From: Phialocephala subalpina
Taxonomy: Eukaryota; Ascomycota; Leotiomycetes; Helotiales; Mollisiaceae
Length of the DNA: 64,000 nucleotides
Direction: 5' to 3'
Assembly (NCBI GenBank): GCA_900073065.1
Contig: FJOG01000003.1
Span: 1,041,389-1,105,388 of the forward strand
The notes beneath the pieces were generated by a model. That model made no database searches. It had not been told where the DNA came from and worked only from the letters and a program-made list of their open reading frames with translations. Shown here in pieces: positions 24,914 to 36,527 of the stretch. Position numbers and translations under genes: made by a program. Numbering within the stretch: position 1 is the stretch's first letter; each line of letters opens with the position of its first letter.

Positions 24914-26991
24914 ATGGCGCCTGGGAAAGAAGGTGCCGCGCGAGAGCACGAGCAAGATCTGAGCTCGATTCTTTCGACAAAAGAACGAGTTGAATTGACG
25001 TTGCTCGTAGCTAATATTACGGAGCTTCAGCGCCAGCAGCTATCAGATACCTTCGATGCTTCAGTAACAAGTTCCAAGCAACCACAACAAGCTCTGAATA
25101 TCACAGACAAGAATCCAAATGTCGACGAAAGCGAACCTCACGAAGAGACTGAGGAGGAGGAGAAGGCTCGAAAATTGCGCGAGAAGGTGGAGAAAGAGCT
25201 GTCTGCTCCCAAGATGTTGGAATTGAAGACAAACTCGCTAGAATTCTTCGATAAATGGCGGGAATCGGTTATATCAAGAGTTGGTACTGCCGTCAATAAC
25301 CCGACAGAGATGGTTGAGGAGCAAAAGGAGAGTGCCTCGGCAGATGCTACTCCAATCAATGCACCTCCAGCAGAACCCAAAGTCATTCGTATGTCCTTAA
25401 ATCCATTTAGTGATCTTGATACTGTGAATGACCGTCCTCAGGATCCAACACGAATATAGAAGAAGCAGACGCTGCCCTAATCGAACTATACCCACCTACC
25501 TCAACCGCCCTCTACTCCTTACCGAAAGACAAACGAATACTCCTCCTCCACTCCATGCTACTTCTCCTATTATCCCTCGAGCATTACATCGGACTTTCAC
25601 GAATTCTACTCCTACATATCTCGTCCTCTCTCCATCTGCCACTCCACATCCTTACCGAACAAGAAGTCAAGGTCGCACAAGGATTACTCGAGGCAGCCAA
25701 ACACATGTCAGGGAGTGAAGAGACACAGAAGCGCAGCGACGAGAATAAGAATTCACGAAGATGGAAAGTCGGCCTTGCGGGGGTCGCAGGGGCGGCTGTG
25801 ATTGGTATTACTGGAGGGCTCGCAGCACCGCTTGTTGCAGGAGCGATTGGTACGATCATGGGAGGACTGGGACTTGGTGCTACGACAGCGGCAGGACTAC
25901 TGGGAGCTTTGGCAGAGAGCGGCGTTATTGTTGGGAGTTTGTTTGGAGCATATGGAGGTCGAATGACGGGCAAAATGATGGATGCATATGCTAAAGAGGT
26001 TGAGGACTTCGCCTTCTTACCTCTGAAGGGATCGAAACATCGAGAACCGCAGCCTGAAGACAGGCGGCTGAGAGTGACTATAGGAATAAGTGGTTGGCTC
26101 ACACAAAAAGAGGATATAATTACTCCCTGGAGAGCTTTGGGGAGAGAAAGCGAGGTCTTTGCGTTGAGGTGGGAGCTAGAAGCTCTCACGAAGCTGGGAA
26201 GTTCCTTGGAGTCAGTGGTAAAGAGTGCTGCTTGGTCAGTCGCGAAGAAGGAGATTATCGCCCGGACCATATTCGCCAGCTTGTTAGACGCTCTGTGGCC
26301 TATCGCTCTTCTGAAGGTGTCGAAGGTGGTGGACAATCCATTCTCTGTCGCCAAGAATCGAGCAGACAAGGCAGGTCTGGTACTTGCTGATGCTCTTATC
26401 AACAAGGCACAGGGAGAGCGGCCCGTGACTCTCATTGGCTATAGCTTGGGAGCAAGGTTGATATACTCATGTCTGATGAGTCTTGTTGAGCGTCGAGCAT
26501 TTGGTCTTATAGAGTCAGTAGTCCTCATGGGGACACCAGCTCCAAGCGACGCAGCTGTCTGGCGTGCAATGCGGAGCGTAGTCTCAGGTCGACTCGTCAA
26601 TGTCTACTCTGAGAATGACTACATCCTAGCGTTCCTCTATCGAACCAGCGCAATCCAATTCGGAGTTGCAGGTCTGCAAGAAGCTCAAGACGTCAAAGGC
26701 ATCGAGAATATCAATGTCTCCGAAATGGTCAGTGGTCATCTGAGATATCAATATCTGGTTGGCTCCATCTTGGAGAAGATAGGATTCGAGGACATTGATG
26801 TCCAGGAGGTTGCCAGGGAAGAAGAGACGCTCGCTCTACTTGAGAAGGAAGAAGAGAAGGAGCAAGAGGAAAAACAGGGCAAGGATGTCGATCCTGAGAA
26901 AGAAGCAGCGGAGATGGAGAAGGAGGTGAAGCAGAAAACGGGCCAGACGTTAATGCAGAGAGCTGTCGAGACGTTGCACCTGGGGAAATGA
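24914..26991 (+). CDS. DUF726/TMCO4-family (Mil1-like) alpha/beta hydrolase
   Basis: Spliced CDS join(24914..25388, 25442..26991), 674 residues. The family is known as TMCO4 in animals and Mil1 in budding yeast, where it associates with clathrin adaptors. Features in order: a charged N-terminal helical region, a Gly/Ala-rich pair of hydrophobic hairpins near AGAAVIGITGGLAAPLVAGA, then a hydrolase-like domain with nucleophile elbow IGYSLGARL near residue 490, and a strongly charged coiled C-terminus. The hydrolase elbow has the GxSxG form expected of a serine hydrolase; catalysis is inferred. The start at 24914 is preferred over 24686 because the MAPGKEG start precedes the conserved helical region. 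It converges with the gene at 27146, with about 150 bp between stops. Confidence 0.92.
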
Positions 26992-27145
26992 TTGTATGAT
27001 ACACGATGATACCAATAGACAGAGCAATGCTATGAGTAATACACACGTTGAACCATCACTCTCAAGCATGCAGAAACTCTCAAGGGTATGGAGACTTTGA
27101 TGACCCTTAGAGGCGTCGTGCTTTATGATTGAACACTCACTCCAA

Positions 27146-28024
27146 CTAAATAGTCCAGGCTTTCCGAAAGTCGCCATCTTTTCTTCGCGTCAGGTTTACA
27201 ACTTTGACTCTAACATTCTTCTTTCGACCTCCCTCGGGATCGTCTTCCCGTATCTCTTTTCCTGCAGGCTCTTGTTGAACCCCCTCAGAGCTTTCCTCCA
27301 ATTTCTCCGTCCCTCCACTCCTAACAACAAAATACTTCGCTCCACCCACCTCAACCGTCTCACTCGCCGTCCCCATCACATCCCAATCCTCCATCCCCTT
27401 CGTATCAACCACCTCCCCTCTCCTCCTCCTCGGCCTCCTATTCCGTCCCTTAATATCCTCCTTCGCAAACGCTTCCCTCAACTTATCCATCCCAATTGTA
27501 ATCTCCTGTATCCCTTCTTCCGTCTCATCACGAATACTCCTCAATGGCTCTACACCCTCTGTATCTACTTTCTGTATATCCTGTACGAAATGAAGTTGTG
27601 AATGTAGGGTCTCCAACATCTTGGTTTCGGAAGCCTTGTCTTTTGGCATAGGCAGAGCGGAGAGGCGGAGGAGGTGGTGGAGTTTTTGGGGGGTGATTTC
27701 GGATGAGGGAGGGGTGGAAGGGTCTGGGAGGAGGGAGCGGACGGACCAGGATGGTTTGGAGAGGAGGGTGTTGATGGCTATAGTGTGCCTCGAGCCAGGC
27801 GGTCGTTCACCATATTGTGACACCTTAGTAGAAGCCTCCTTCTGGCCATCTTGGGTCACTTTTATTTCCTCCCCTTTGGATTCTGCATCGGCGCCTGTGT
27901 GACGAATGTCGATATCGAAGGCCCCTGAGTTGAATGCGCGTGCTCGAGGCGTGATAGAAAATCGTCGAGGCGGTAGAGCTTGCCGCATGGACATCCGACA
28001 GCTTCTACAGATATAGCCAGACAT
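27146..28024 (-). CDS. gta3: Mitochondrial Glu-tRNA(Gln) amidotransferase subunit, Gta3/GatC-like
   Basis: Single exon, 292 residues. It belongs to the complex that amidates Glu-tRNA(Gln) to Gln-tRNA(Gln) in mitochondria. The N-terminus is basic and Arg-rich with a CxxC pair (YICRSC), and looks like a mitochondrial leader. The core block WSVRSLLP...ITPQKLHHLLRLSALP, followed by the LHFVQDIQKVDTEGVEPL segment, is the GatC-like signature of fungal Gta3 proteins. A charged RRPRRRRGE stretch and a C-terminal extension follow. An upstream ATG at 28117 is separated by a GTAAGT/TTGTAG intron-like segment and changes frame, so the start at 28024 is preferred and the upstream intron is taken as a 5' UTR intron. 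Confidence 0.85.
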   Translation of the reverse strand: MSGYICRSCRMSMRQALPPRRFSITPRARAFNSGAFDIDIRHTGADAESKGEEIKVTQDGQKEASTKVSQYGERPPGSRHTIAINTLLSKPSWSVRSLLPDPSTPPSSEITPQKLHHLLRLSALPMPKDKASETKMLETLHSQLHFVQDIQKVDTEGVEPLRSIRDETEEGIQEITIGMDKLREAFAKEDIKGRNRRPRRRRGEVVDTKGMEDWDVMGTASETVEVGGAKYFVVRSGGTEKLEESSEGVQQEPAGKEIREDDPEGGRKKNVRVKVVNLTRRKDGDFRKAWTI

Positions 28025-28446
28025 ATTTCGTGGATTGAGAGTGCGTTCTTTGCTACAAATTAGTGATTGGTAAAACATTTGAAGCTTGAGTGACTTACAA
28101 TGCTGTCCAAGAGGCATCCTCGAATCCTACCTGGTGTCCAAATCACGAGTTTGAACCCTCGATAAGATCCCTAAATATTACCTATAATACACCGAGCCGT
28201 GCAAATGTCCCAAGTAGCTCTAAAACTTTAAGTTGCAGCTATTGTGTACCCAGCTCAGAGCTTCGATGTTCAATCTTCAAAAACGGCGCTAGTGATTTGG
28301 AGGCGATTTTGTCCCAGCTGTCCGCAACGTCAGAACACATAACAACCAAGCCTACAACCACCACGCCTAGTCATAATCTCTAAAAAAATAAAAAATAAAA
28401 TACACTATTCTACCACATATCGATCTGCGATCATAAAACTGCAACC

Positions 28447-29833
28447 ATGGCACAAGATCCGCGCGCCTTGATGCAGAAGGTATGTCGTCTACCCCGCCAT
28501 CTGTCACGATAAGGAACTGACGTCTGCTAGGCAGACAAAGCTGCTGCTGGAGCTGGAGGAGGTTTCTCGCTGTTTGGCGGAAGAGGGGAGAAGTGGGAGA
28601 ATGCGGCGGATTTGTATACGCAGACTGCAAATGCTTTCCGGATGCAGAATCAGAGTATGAACGATCTGTTTCTTGGATATGGACCAAGCTGACGTCGACC
28701 CAAAGACAAGGAAGCCGGACAAGCCTTCGAGAAAGCCGCAAATATCCAAACCTCGAAACTCAACGAGCCAGACGATGCTGCAAATACTTTAGTTGAAGCT
28801 TTCAAGGTCTACAAGAAGACGGATCCATTAGATGCGGCACGATGTCTGGATGTTGCGATCAACCACTGTATGAATTACTCCTATACTTCACCGATGTTAT
28901 ACTCTACGGGATCTCAGAGTTGGGAGTCTAGGAGATGGTTCAGGGCCCACCATGCACACAGACTATTCCCATATGCCCTTGTGGCTTCGTTCCCAGGCTC
29001 TGAGCTCGTATGGACCTTTCAGAGATTCAGGGCTAACTATGATGGTAGACACATCGAAGGGTAACTTCAGACGCGCAGCGACCCATAAACAGAACCTGGC
29101 GGAGATCTACGAGCTCGAGATTGGTGACCCGAAGAAAGCTATCGAATCATACGAATTGGCAGCAAATTGGTTTGAGAATGATAACGCAGAGGCGTGCGTA
29201 CATGTTTTCCCGGGATGTTGAACTTGGCTGATTGTTCAGGTTGGCAAATAAGTTGCACCTAAAAGTCGCGGAGCTTGCAGCTATGCAAGAAGGTAAGTTC
29301 CTGGCCTGTTTAGAGCAACGCTCCTCTTTAATGTGGTTTCCGAGAAATGTGGAAGAGACATGCTAACTTTTGAAACAGATTACTACAAGGCGATCGAGCT
29401 CTTGTTAGTCCCCCAACCCGTTTTGTTAGTCTTCACTAACTCTTTGCAGTGAGAAGGTTGCTTCAACAGCTGTTTCAAACAATCTCATGAAGGTAGGATA
29501 TTCTCCCAAGGAACCAAGTAAACATCCTAATTCTTCCAGTGGTCCGTGAAAGACTATTTCCTCAAGGCAGGGCTTTGCCATCTAGCAGTGGGAGATCAAG
29601 TCGCCACAAATCGTGCCCTCGAGAAGTATCGCGACATGGACCCCACATTCCCCAGTCAACGAGAACATCAACTCCTAGTCGATCTCTACGAGGCCGTCGA
29701 AGCAGGTGACCAAGAGATGTTCGCCGACAAGCTATTCCAGTACGACCAGATGAGCAAGCTCGACAAGTGGAAGACGGTCATCTTGTTGAAGATCAAGAAC
29801 TCGATCGAGGAGAAGGGAGAGGACTTCTCGTGA
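28447..29833 (+). CDS. sec17: Alpha-SNAP vesicle-fusion adaptor
   Basis: Spliced CDS join(28447..28479, 28531..28654, 28706..28867, 29049..29193, 29240..29292, 29379..29403, 29450..29492, 29540..29833), 292 residues, the normal length. Alpha-SNAP binds SNARE complexes and recruits the NSF/Sec18 ATPase to disassemble them. The N-terminal block MAQDPRALMQKADKAA, the helical repeat core with ATHKQNLAEIYE and AIESYELAANWF, and the C-terminal DPTFPSQREHQLLVDLYEA and KLDKWKTVILLKIK segments are all characteristic. It has eight exons, more than any neighbour, with intron 3 long at 181 nt. It starts divergently from the Gta3-like gene about 420 bp away. Confidence 0.95.
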
Positions 29834-30746
29834 TTATGCAGCGTGGGCGGATTTGTTTGGCGTTTGGGATTACATCGGCCAGATTTTCTTGATGCGGCGT
29901 GTGTCATTTATGATAGTAGCATATGGTCAGAGGTGCGACGTACAATTCGAAGACTTGACCTCAGAGATCTACTTATTACTTGAGAATTTGAGATTCACAT
30001 ATTCCTACAGGCTGAGGGACATTGATAAAAAATCGCAAGCGCAAGTGCGATTGACTAGCCATGGGTGTACGACGGTACTATTTATTATCCTCTAGCATAA
30101 TTTTTTTTGGTCCAAACATGCCATTTATGTTGGTGGTTCTTTGTCTTTCATTACTTGGCTTGTTATTTCATTGGTCTGGTCGTCAATGTCCCTGCTCTTG
30201 GTAGCGGTTTTGCTCTTATCGATGTCCTTACTCCTCGCTGCGTTCCTTTCCCCACCTGGCTAGTTATTTTCATCCTGTTCACCAGTTTGAGAAAGGTTCC
30301 GCGTTGTCTTGTTCGTGGTGACGATTCTGCATGTTTATTGGCAATCGAGAAGGCCCAAGCAGCTCGCAGCCTTGAGAACAGATTTCGTCTCAAGAACAAT
30401 GGACATTCTCGTTTCGAGACCTCGAATCAGAGATCGCATTCGATGACAAGTAGAAGGTAAGATGATACACGTGACAATGACAAGGTTGCAGCTCCTCCAG
30501 TGGGTGACCTCCTCGAGTATTTAGGCAGCCGCACCCGCCCTATTTTAACCTCATCACCTTTCCAAAATCGAATCATTGATGTCGGACACCTGTCAAGCCG
30601 TCGCTTTCCCAGCATACTCATACTGGGATTCAGTCTGTCGACTTCCGTTCACCACCTGGCCGAACGGCGAACCAAGAAGTGGAAGCAGTTGGGATCAGTA
30701 CCCACCGTGGGATCCGCCGAGTATCGACATCGAAGTATCTCTCACA
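29834..30746. other. Intergenic region upstream of the DUF4419 gene
   Basis: No gene supported. A hydrophobic open frame at 30107-30460 has no family signature. The frame of the DUF4419 protein is open from 30576, but the family-like N-terminus begins at 30747. Confidence 0.4.
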
Positions 30747-32347
30747 ATGCCTGGACCTGTAACGATCAAGCCTGCTCCTCACGGAGCCAATGAGTTCAGT
30801 TCAAAGTACCGGACCGCTGCGGACAACGCTGCGGCCTTGCTCAAGGGCGCTTGTTCGAGCGAAGTGAAGAAAATCAAGAACGACCATATCATTCAAACCT
30901 CGTTCCAAGATATCAAAAATGGCTCGAATATTTATCCACGAAATAATGGGTTTGTCGATACTGCAGTGGACGCATACAGCAACCACCAGCATCTCGAGAT
31001 CCGAGCGGAGGATATCTGGTTCAGCATCTTGTCTCAGCTGAAGATTTACATTAACAAGCATTCTGAGGAACTTCGAGACATGTTCGTTGATCATCAAGGA
31101 CAGAAACATCTTGAGATTTTGGATCTGAAGGACATTCAGGGCGATGCTTTGTGGGGTATTGATTGGGGGAAATTCTCATTCAAAATGTCCAAGATGATTG
31201 CGAATAATATCAAAGATCCAAGCCTCCGGGAGTGGATCTTGCCTCAGTTCACTACAACGACTAAGGTTGATCAGGCTGTTGCGTCGATATTGATGATGGC
31301 AACTTTGCAGAAATTTTTCACATATGGCTGCGGTACGTAATCACACCCATTTGGGTTCCAGATGTGCAGAATAAACTCCACAAAGAAATAGTTGTCCCAC
31401 CTTTTCTGGGACTCTGGAAAGCAACATATAAGCTGAATCTCGAGTTATTCTCGATAAGAGCCTTGAAAGATCACTAGTGATCATGCTTTGCTCTTTAGCT
31501 GTCATGCTCTTCGAATGTTTCTACGTTTCTGGGTACTCTGGCGTGTCGTATTTTCGGGGGATCGCGAAGTAGACTCAGAAGATGGTGTAGCTAATAAATC
31601 TTTCTTCTTTAGGCATCACTTGTGGCCTTCCTTCCGTCACTCTACTCGGTCAAAAATCAGACTGGGAAAAGCTAGCGACTAAAGCTGAACGACTTGTCAC
31701 CTTTGGAGACGAACCTAAGCAATGGTATGAACTTCTGAAGCCAATTCTCGCTCGATTCGTGTTATCTTTTGATGCACCAGATTCAGAAGAGACCAAAGAC
31801 TTTTGGCAGAAGATCGCGCACTACTCTGGTGGAGGTTCTGGACCAACATACCTCAGCGTGAGAACTAAACGACCTGAATATTGACAGACAAAGAATGCTG
31901 ACGTGTTCTCAGGGATGGATAACAGCATTCTGTTTCTGGGGTGGCGATGGCACTTCGTTCCATGTCCCAGAGCGTAACCCAGGACCAGGAAAAGAGATGT
32001 TCACTATGGCAGACCCAACACCGATCTTGCAACTCGACAATGCGCGCTACCATCGAGTTGAAAGTGATGAGGTACCTCCTGGTTGGGCATCAGTTCCAGT
32101 TGAGCTAAATGATGATGGTCTCATTACTCCTTGCACTATGGTCGCCGGCTCTGTAGGTATGAAGGTTAAGAGCAGTGGGAAAGAATTGCATGGAAGAGCG
32201 GGCGAGACGGGGCTGGATACTATTTCAATTGAGTCCGGATGGTGGATGTATGAGAGGAAGACGGACGAGGAGCTGAAAACAGAGAAGGAAGCTAAGGCAA
32301 AGGAATGGGAAGCGAAGTACGGGTATCCTTATTATGGAGAGGACTGA
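30747..32347 (+). CDS. DUF4419 domain protein
   Basis: Spliced CDS join(30747..31332, 31613..31857, 31913..32347), 421 residues. The start MPGPVTIKPAPHGANEF begins the domain. Conserved-looking blocks are NGFVDTAVDAYSNHQHLEIRAEDIW, ITCGLPSVTLLGQKSDWEKL and the FCFWGGDG segment. The domain is widespread in fungi and of unknown biochemical function. No signal peptide or membrane segment is evident. Intron 1 is unusually long here (280 nt), while intron 2 is 55 nt. A possible longer form starting at 30576 cannot be excluded, since that frame stays open. Confidence 0.88.
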
Positions 32348-32721
32348 GAACAAGCATGCGTTAAGTGAAAAATCCGGGGAAGGGAAGGGAAGGGAAGTGG
32401 AAGTATTAATTGTAATTCCTGCGTACCCGGACCGGACTTTACTTTTGGGATTCGGTGTTCAAGACCACATTCTCTTGGGATTGCGAGCAAGTAAAACTCA
32501 TTGCATTGATTGATATTTGCTTCTACAGGACATTTTTGATATCATGATGCCGGAAAGTATTCATTCTGGGTATACGCGCTTCCTCAAACAAACTCATCAC
32601 CAATTCTCTTAAAATCCACAAATCAACCTGTCAAATAACCGCCAGACCTCACAACCTCTTCCACCTTAGACCTCGACCCAAACCTTCCCCATCTCACCAA
32701 CTCAATCCCCAAAATCCCCTT
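32348..32721. other. Intergenic region with G-run repeat
   Basis: Convergent 3' ends. A run of four GGG tracts separated by AA lies at about 32376-32397 on the plus strand, 29 bases after the DUF4419 stop, and fits the simple pattern of a G-quadruplex. Confidence 0.6.
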
Positions 32722-33322
32722 TCAATTGCTCTTAAAATAATTCACAGCCAACACCTCCCCAAACCCTGCTTCCTTCACAAATGCATCCAAATCATACCTC
32801 ATCCTCTTCCCATTCCCCAAATTCGCTCCCCCAGCCGGCGTATATTTCTTCACCACCGCGTCAAATCCCTCGGGTTGCTCGTATAAAAAGAAGATATATC
32901 GATGTGCGCCGCCGAAGGGTGGCGGTGCAGGACCGATGTAGTTTGCTACGAAGGGGGAGGTTGATGATAATGTTGATGTTGAAGGTTCGGTGGCTGAGGG
33001 GGAAGAGGTGAGGCCGGGTTGGATCCAGTGCAAGATTGGACCTAGGACGCCGAAGGAGGGGAATGGGGCGTCGATGTCAAGGGCGATGACGAGGTAGGTT
33101 GCTGTTGGTGAGGGGACAGTGAATGAGAGTTCTGGTGGGGATTGTGCTTCTGGCTGATGTTAGTTGGGGGTGGGAATGGAAGGGGGAGGGGGACGAACCA
33201 GCTTTTGGTATGTACATCCCAGGTTTGTCAACTACATTTTTGCCAACTTTCAGACCGAGGATTTTGGAAGTGTCCTTCTCGATCAGCTCCAAGCCTTTCT
33301 TGACGCTGTTGTTGACCGGCAT
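32722..33322 (-). CDS. Phosphatidylethanolamine-binding (PEBP) family protein
   Basis: Spliced CDS complement(join(32722..33149, 33199..33322)), 183 residues, the usual length. The PEBP fold is recognisable from the DIDAPFPSFGVLGPILHWIQ segment, a variant of the DPDAP box, and from IGPAPPPFGGAHRYIFFLYEQ, the ligand-pocket GxHRY motif. Members such as yeast Tfs1 inhibit carboxypeptidase Y and bind anionic phospholipid head groups. The specific target here is unknown. The 49-nt intron has a GTTCGT donor and CTAAC branch motif. The start at MPVNNSVKKG is preferred over the open upstream frame. Confidence 0.9.
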
Positions 33323-34029
33323 CTTGGTTCTCGAATTGCAGGGTAGGATTGGAGATGGCTGGATAGTCTTACGAGTGTAAGGAACAGGCCTGAACAGCGA
33401 GTGTGGTTCTTTTTGACTTCTCACGAAGTTATATATATGGATCAACACATGTAGTCAATTGGTCTATTAATCGAGTTCTGATGCTTGATTTGCCGATTTC
33501 CCGAGCCTCATCTTTCGATGCATGCTCACACTTGACAAGGTCACTCTTGTGGTCGGAGTTAACGGGATCGGCGGTGCTAAGTCCTGCGATGCATGTTTTG
33601 TTTGCTCCAACTACCTTTTTTGATGTTGAAATTTCGACTCTTTCAAGTCTGCAAGTTGCGATACAGAAAGTGGGTTTCGAACCATTGGCCAAGACTTCTT
33701 TGATATCGGAACTCGCACCATAGCTCGGACTCCGACCCCTGCAAGTACCAGATGATATTGAAATGGCACCACAATTGCTCTGATAATTCTGTACCTTGCA
33801 TATTCGGGTGGGGCGCCTGGGGGGTGTGTAAAGCTTGTGCATTTCCAGCGTTCTCGAAGGTTGAGCTAAGCTGACTTGGCGTTCCTGCTCTCGCTAAGGA
33901 AGGGGGGCTTCTCCTGGAAATTCCTCGGGAATCTTCAGATTCGCCAAGATATCGTCTCGAAAGACAACATTCCATTTTAAATACAGCAATACTCCATTGC
34001 AAATGTACTACTCGATGCGTAACACCCAA
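33323..34029. other. Intergenic region with possible gene remnant
   Basis: A minus-strand open frame of 137 codons at 33429-33842 has a segment containing VVGANKTCIAGLSTADPVNS followed by DHKSDLVKC. It loosely recalls the end of fungal lipase-like effector domains. It has no clear start or partner exons and is probably decayed or spurious. Confidence 0.25.
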
Positions 34030-35962
34030 TCAGTACTTATACAACCTCCTCACCTCTCCCGCCCCACCAGCCCTCAAAATCGCTCTGTTCAGCATACGGT
34101 AGTAAACCAATAAGCTAAGACAACCCACAGCAACAAAAAACAACAATCCCGCATTCACCCAATGACCAGTAGGATATCCCTTCTTCGCCTGATCAGCTTT
34201 ATAGATCCAAACACCAGCAATTTGTCCCGGCGCACCGAAAGAGACGTTCAATGCGATAGCTAGGCCGACCGCACCGGTGCTGAAGACATTGCAGGAGAGC
34301 CAGCCGAGGAGGGGTGGGATGCAGGAGAAAGCTCCGGAGGCGGCGATGATGAGGCAGCCGTAGCGCGCGGAGTAGGATGTCGCGGGGAGGAGGGCGGAGG
34401 CCATGAAGCCTATAGCGCCGATTGTTGCGAAGATTGCGGAGTGGAGGGCGCGGCTGGAGGGAGTGTTGGTGAGTTGTTTTTGTGGGCGGAGGAAGGGAGG
34501 GAACTTACGCGTTGAAGTGATCAGCGGAGAATGCGACTGAGAGGGTAACGACATCTATTTTGGTAAGTGAATGCTGCAAAGTTCATGCGAGATCGCAAAA
34601 GAGGTCTTACAGGCAACAGCGTATGGCGGTACAGTCATGAGTTGTGCTTGGAGATTTTTGTATCCGAGACCTGCTGTGATACTGGGGGTGAACAGCGACA
34701 ATCTTGACATGTGAATTAGCAACTGAAACCAGGCCCGGCCAGTGTTCTTGACTTACGAGGAGAATGGAGTGGAAATGCCAAAGTATATCTGAAGGCAGGT
34801 CAGAGGAAGGTTTGATAATAGCCTAAAGTGCATATACCGCATAATGAGCATACAGGCGCCAGTCCGTCAGTGTGTCCTTGGCTTGAGCCCAAGTCAAGCT
34901 CTCTCCATGGCCGTGAGAGCCATCTACCCTCAAGCGAGCAGCTGCAAGAGCTTTCTCTTCGGCAGTCAACCATTTTGCAGTCTCGGGCCAATCAGGAAGA
35001 AAGAAGAACACAAGGATGGAGGAAAGGCATGATGGGATGCCCTCGATTATGAACAGCCACCTCCAGGCGGAGAGACCATTGGTCTGGTTCATGTGTCCGA
35101 TGGCAAAAGCCAGCGCTCCTCCAAAGGCACCGGCAAGTGTGGCGGATGCAAGGATGCAGGCAACTCGTATCGATCTCTCTTCGGTCCTGTACCAAAATGT
35201 AAGGTAGTACACGAGACCTGGGAAGAGACCTAGATAAGGAGTCAGACGAAGCTCCAGAGCGTGTCAGAGTGGGATATGCTCACCAGCCTCAAAGATACCA
35301 AGGATGAAACGAACAGCCGTTACGCCTGCAAAGTTATGAACTCCGCCAAGTCCTATGGTGATCGCACCCCACGAGAACATCAAGAATGAGATCCAAGTGC
35401 TAGGGCTGAGTTTCTTGAGGAAGTAATTTGACGGAACTTCGAAGATAGCGTAGGCGATCAAGAAGACCATGAGAGCAATACTTTTGAACATGTCAGAGAT
35501 AGTGCCGAGCAGGGAAGTACAATCACTCACGTATACTGATAACTTGTCATGTGTGTGTCTGACAGCAGATCATCATGCGTATTGGCATTGAGTGTCTTGG
35601 CATTTCCTACTTGGAGGTCAGTACTTGATCTTTGATGTATCATTCTGGAAGCATGTGCCACCGACCAATATTTGAACGATCAAGATAACAAAGCAGATAT
35701 ATAGCTGCGCATAGCGGAACTATACGTAGGTCTTGCTTCCACACGAGGGACCTGTCCGCTGCAGTCCGTTCATGGGTATCGACAGTCGTTTCGTCCACAA
35801 CCTAAGTAGATTAGCTGATGTTCGGACAAGGTAATGTGTTAGGGGTGGGTAGTTTACCTCTTTGTTCCCATTTTCGACATCCTCGACATATCTTTGAGTT
35901 GGCATCTTGGGTTCTGATTCTGAGATTGCCGAGTGAGTCTCGCTAGCTGCCATCATGATCAT
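34030..35962 (-). CDS. MFS transporter, anion:cation symporter (Dal5/allantoate permease-like)
   Basis: Spliced CDS complement(join(34030..34453, 34509..34554, 34611..34702, 34757..34788, 34838..35229, 35284..35480, 35531..35606, 35666..35801, 35858..35962)), 499 residues in nine exons, all keeping frame. It is a plasma-membrane symporter with 12 expected transmembrane helices. The family signs are YLLCYLDRSNIGNAK in helix 1, EVPSNYFLKKLSPSTW, RFILGIFEAGLFPGLVYYLTFWY and the WRWLFIIEG segment. This group carries allantoate, vitamins or other organic anions; the substrate here is unknown. It is divergent from the Zn2Cys6 regulator at 36528, and the shared 565-bp promoter contains three CGG-N9-CCG sites, so it is probably controlled by that regulator. 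Confidence 0.93.
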
Positions 35963-36136
35963 CGGGCTGCTTTCTTCGTTTGGAACGTCTCCAGAGTTGA
36001 CAGATTCTCCAGATTCTGCTCAGGGAGATTTTGCAGATCAGACGGATGCTATATATGTATCTCCAGTCCCCAGAATGATGGCAGAATGTGGGGTGAGGGG
36101 AGGTTGGGGCTGGGATGCATCTTCCAAGTAAGATCT

Positions 36137-36151
36137 CGGTGCGGCACGCCG
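36137..36151. promoter_or_regulatory. Candidate Zn2Cys6 site 1, CGG-N9-CCG
   Basis: CGGTGCGGCACGCCG. An inverted CGG pair with a 9-base spacer, between the MFS and regulator start codons. Confidence 0.55.
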
Positions 36152-36268
36152 AGGCCGACGTCGTATTGCTCTCAACATGATCGGATGTATCCATCCCACC
36201 TTTGAGCAATGTGGAGGCCTGGAGTATAGTGAGAGTGGGGGAGTTGGCGGAGAAAATAGCTGTTCAGG

Positions 36269-36283
36269 CGGTGAGATGCCCCG
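36269..36283. promoter_or_regulatory. Candidate Zn2Cys6 site 2, CGG-N9-CCG
   Basis: CGGTGAGATGCCCCG. It overlaps the next site by two bases, so a pair of dimers might compete here. Confidence 0.55.
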
Positions 36284-36296
36284 GACTAGCGAGCCG
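36282..36296. promoter_or_regulatory. Candidate Zn2Cys6 site 3, CGG-N9-CCG
   Basis: CGGACTAGCGAGCCG. Third site in the MFS/regulator promoter, 232 bp before the regulator start codon. Confidence 0.55.
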
Positions 36297-36527
36297 AGGC
36301 CCTAACCTTAGAGAACGCTACTGACTCGAAATCTTGCCTCTCTCTCCCCTTCATCCCGAACCAACTACCACCTACCATCACTCCCCAGCTTCCCCTCACA
36401 ACCATGGACTCGCTCTTCCTGTATAAGACTGGGGAGCTTCCTTCTCGGTCGTCGGCAGCGAGGCCGAAGCACACGCCTTTCCAACGCAGAGAGAACCCAC
36501 GTTCTCAGACACCTGCATCACCACGAG

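Noticed and set aside
25584..26435. Minus-strand protein of 283 codons
   Set aside because: It is antisense to the conserved DUF726 gene, which accounts for its openness.
28090..28170. tRNA gene on the minus strand
   Set aside because: A B-box-like GGTTCAAACTC is present, but no matching acceptor stem, A box or anticodon arm could be drawn.
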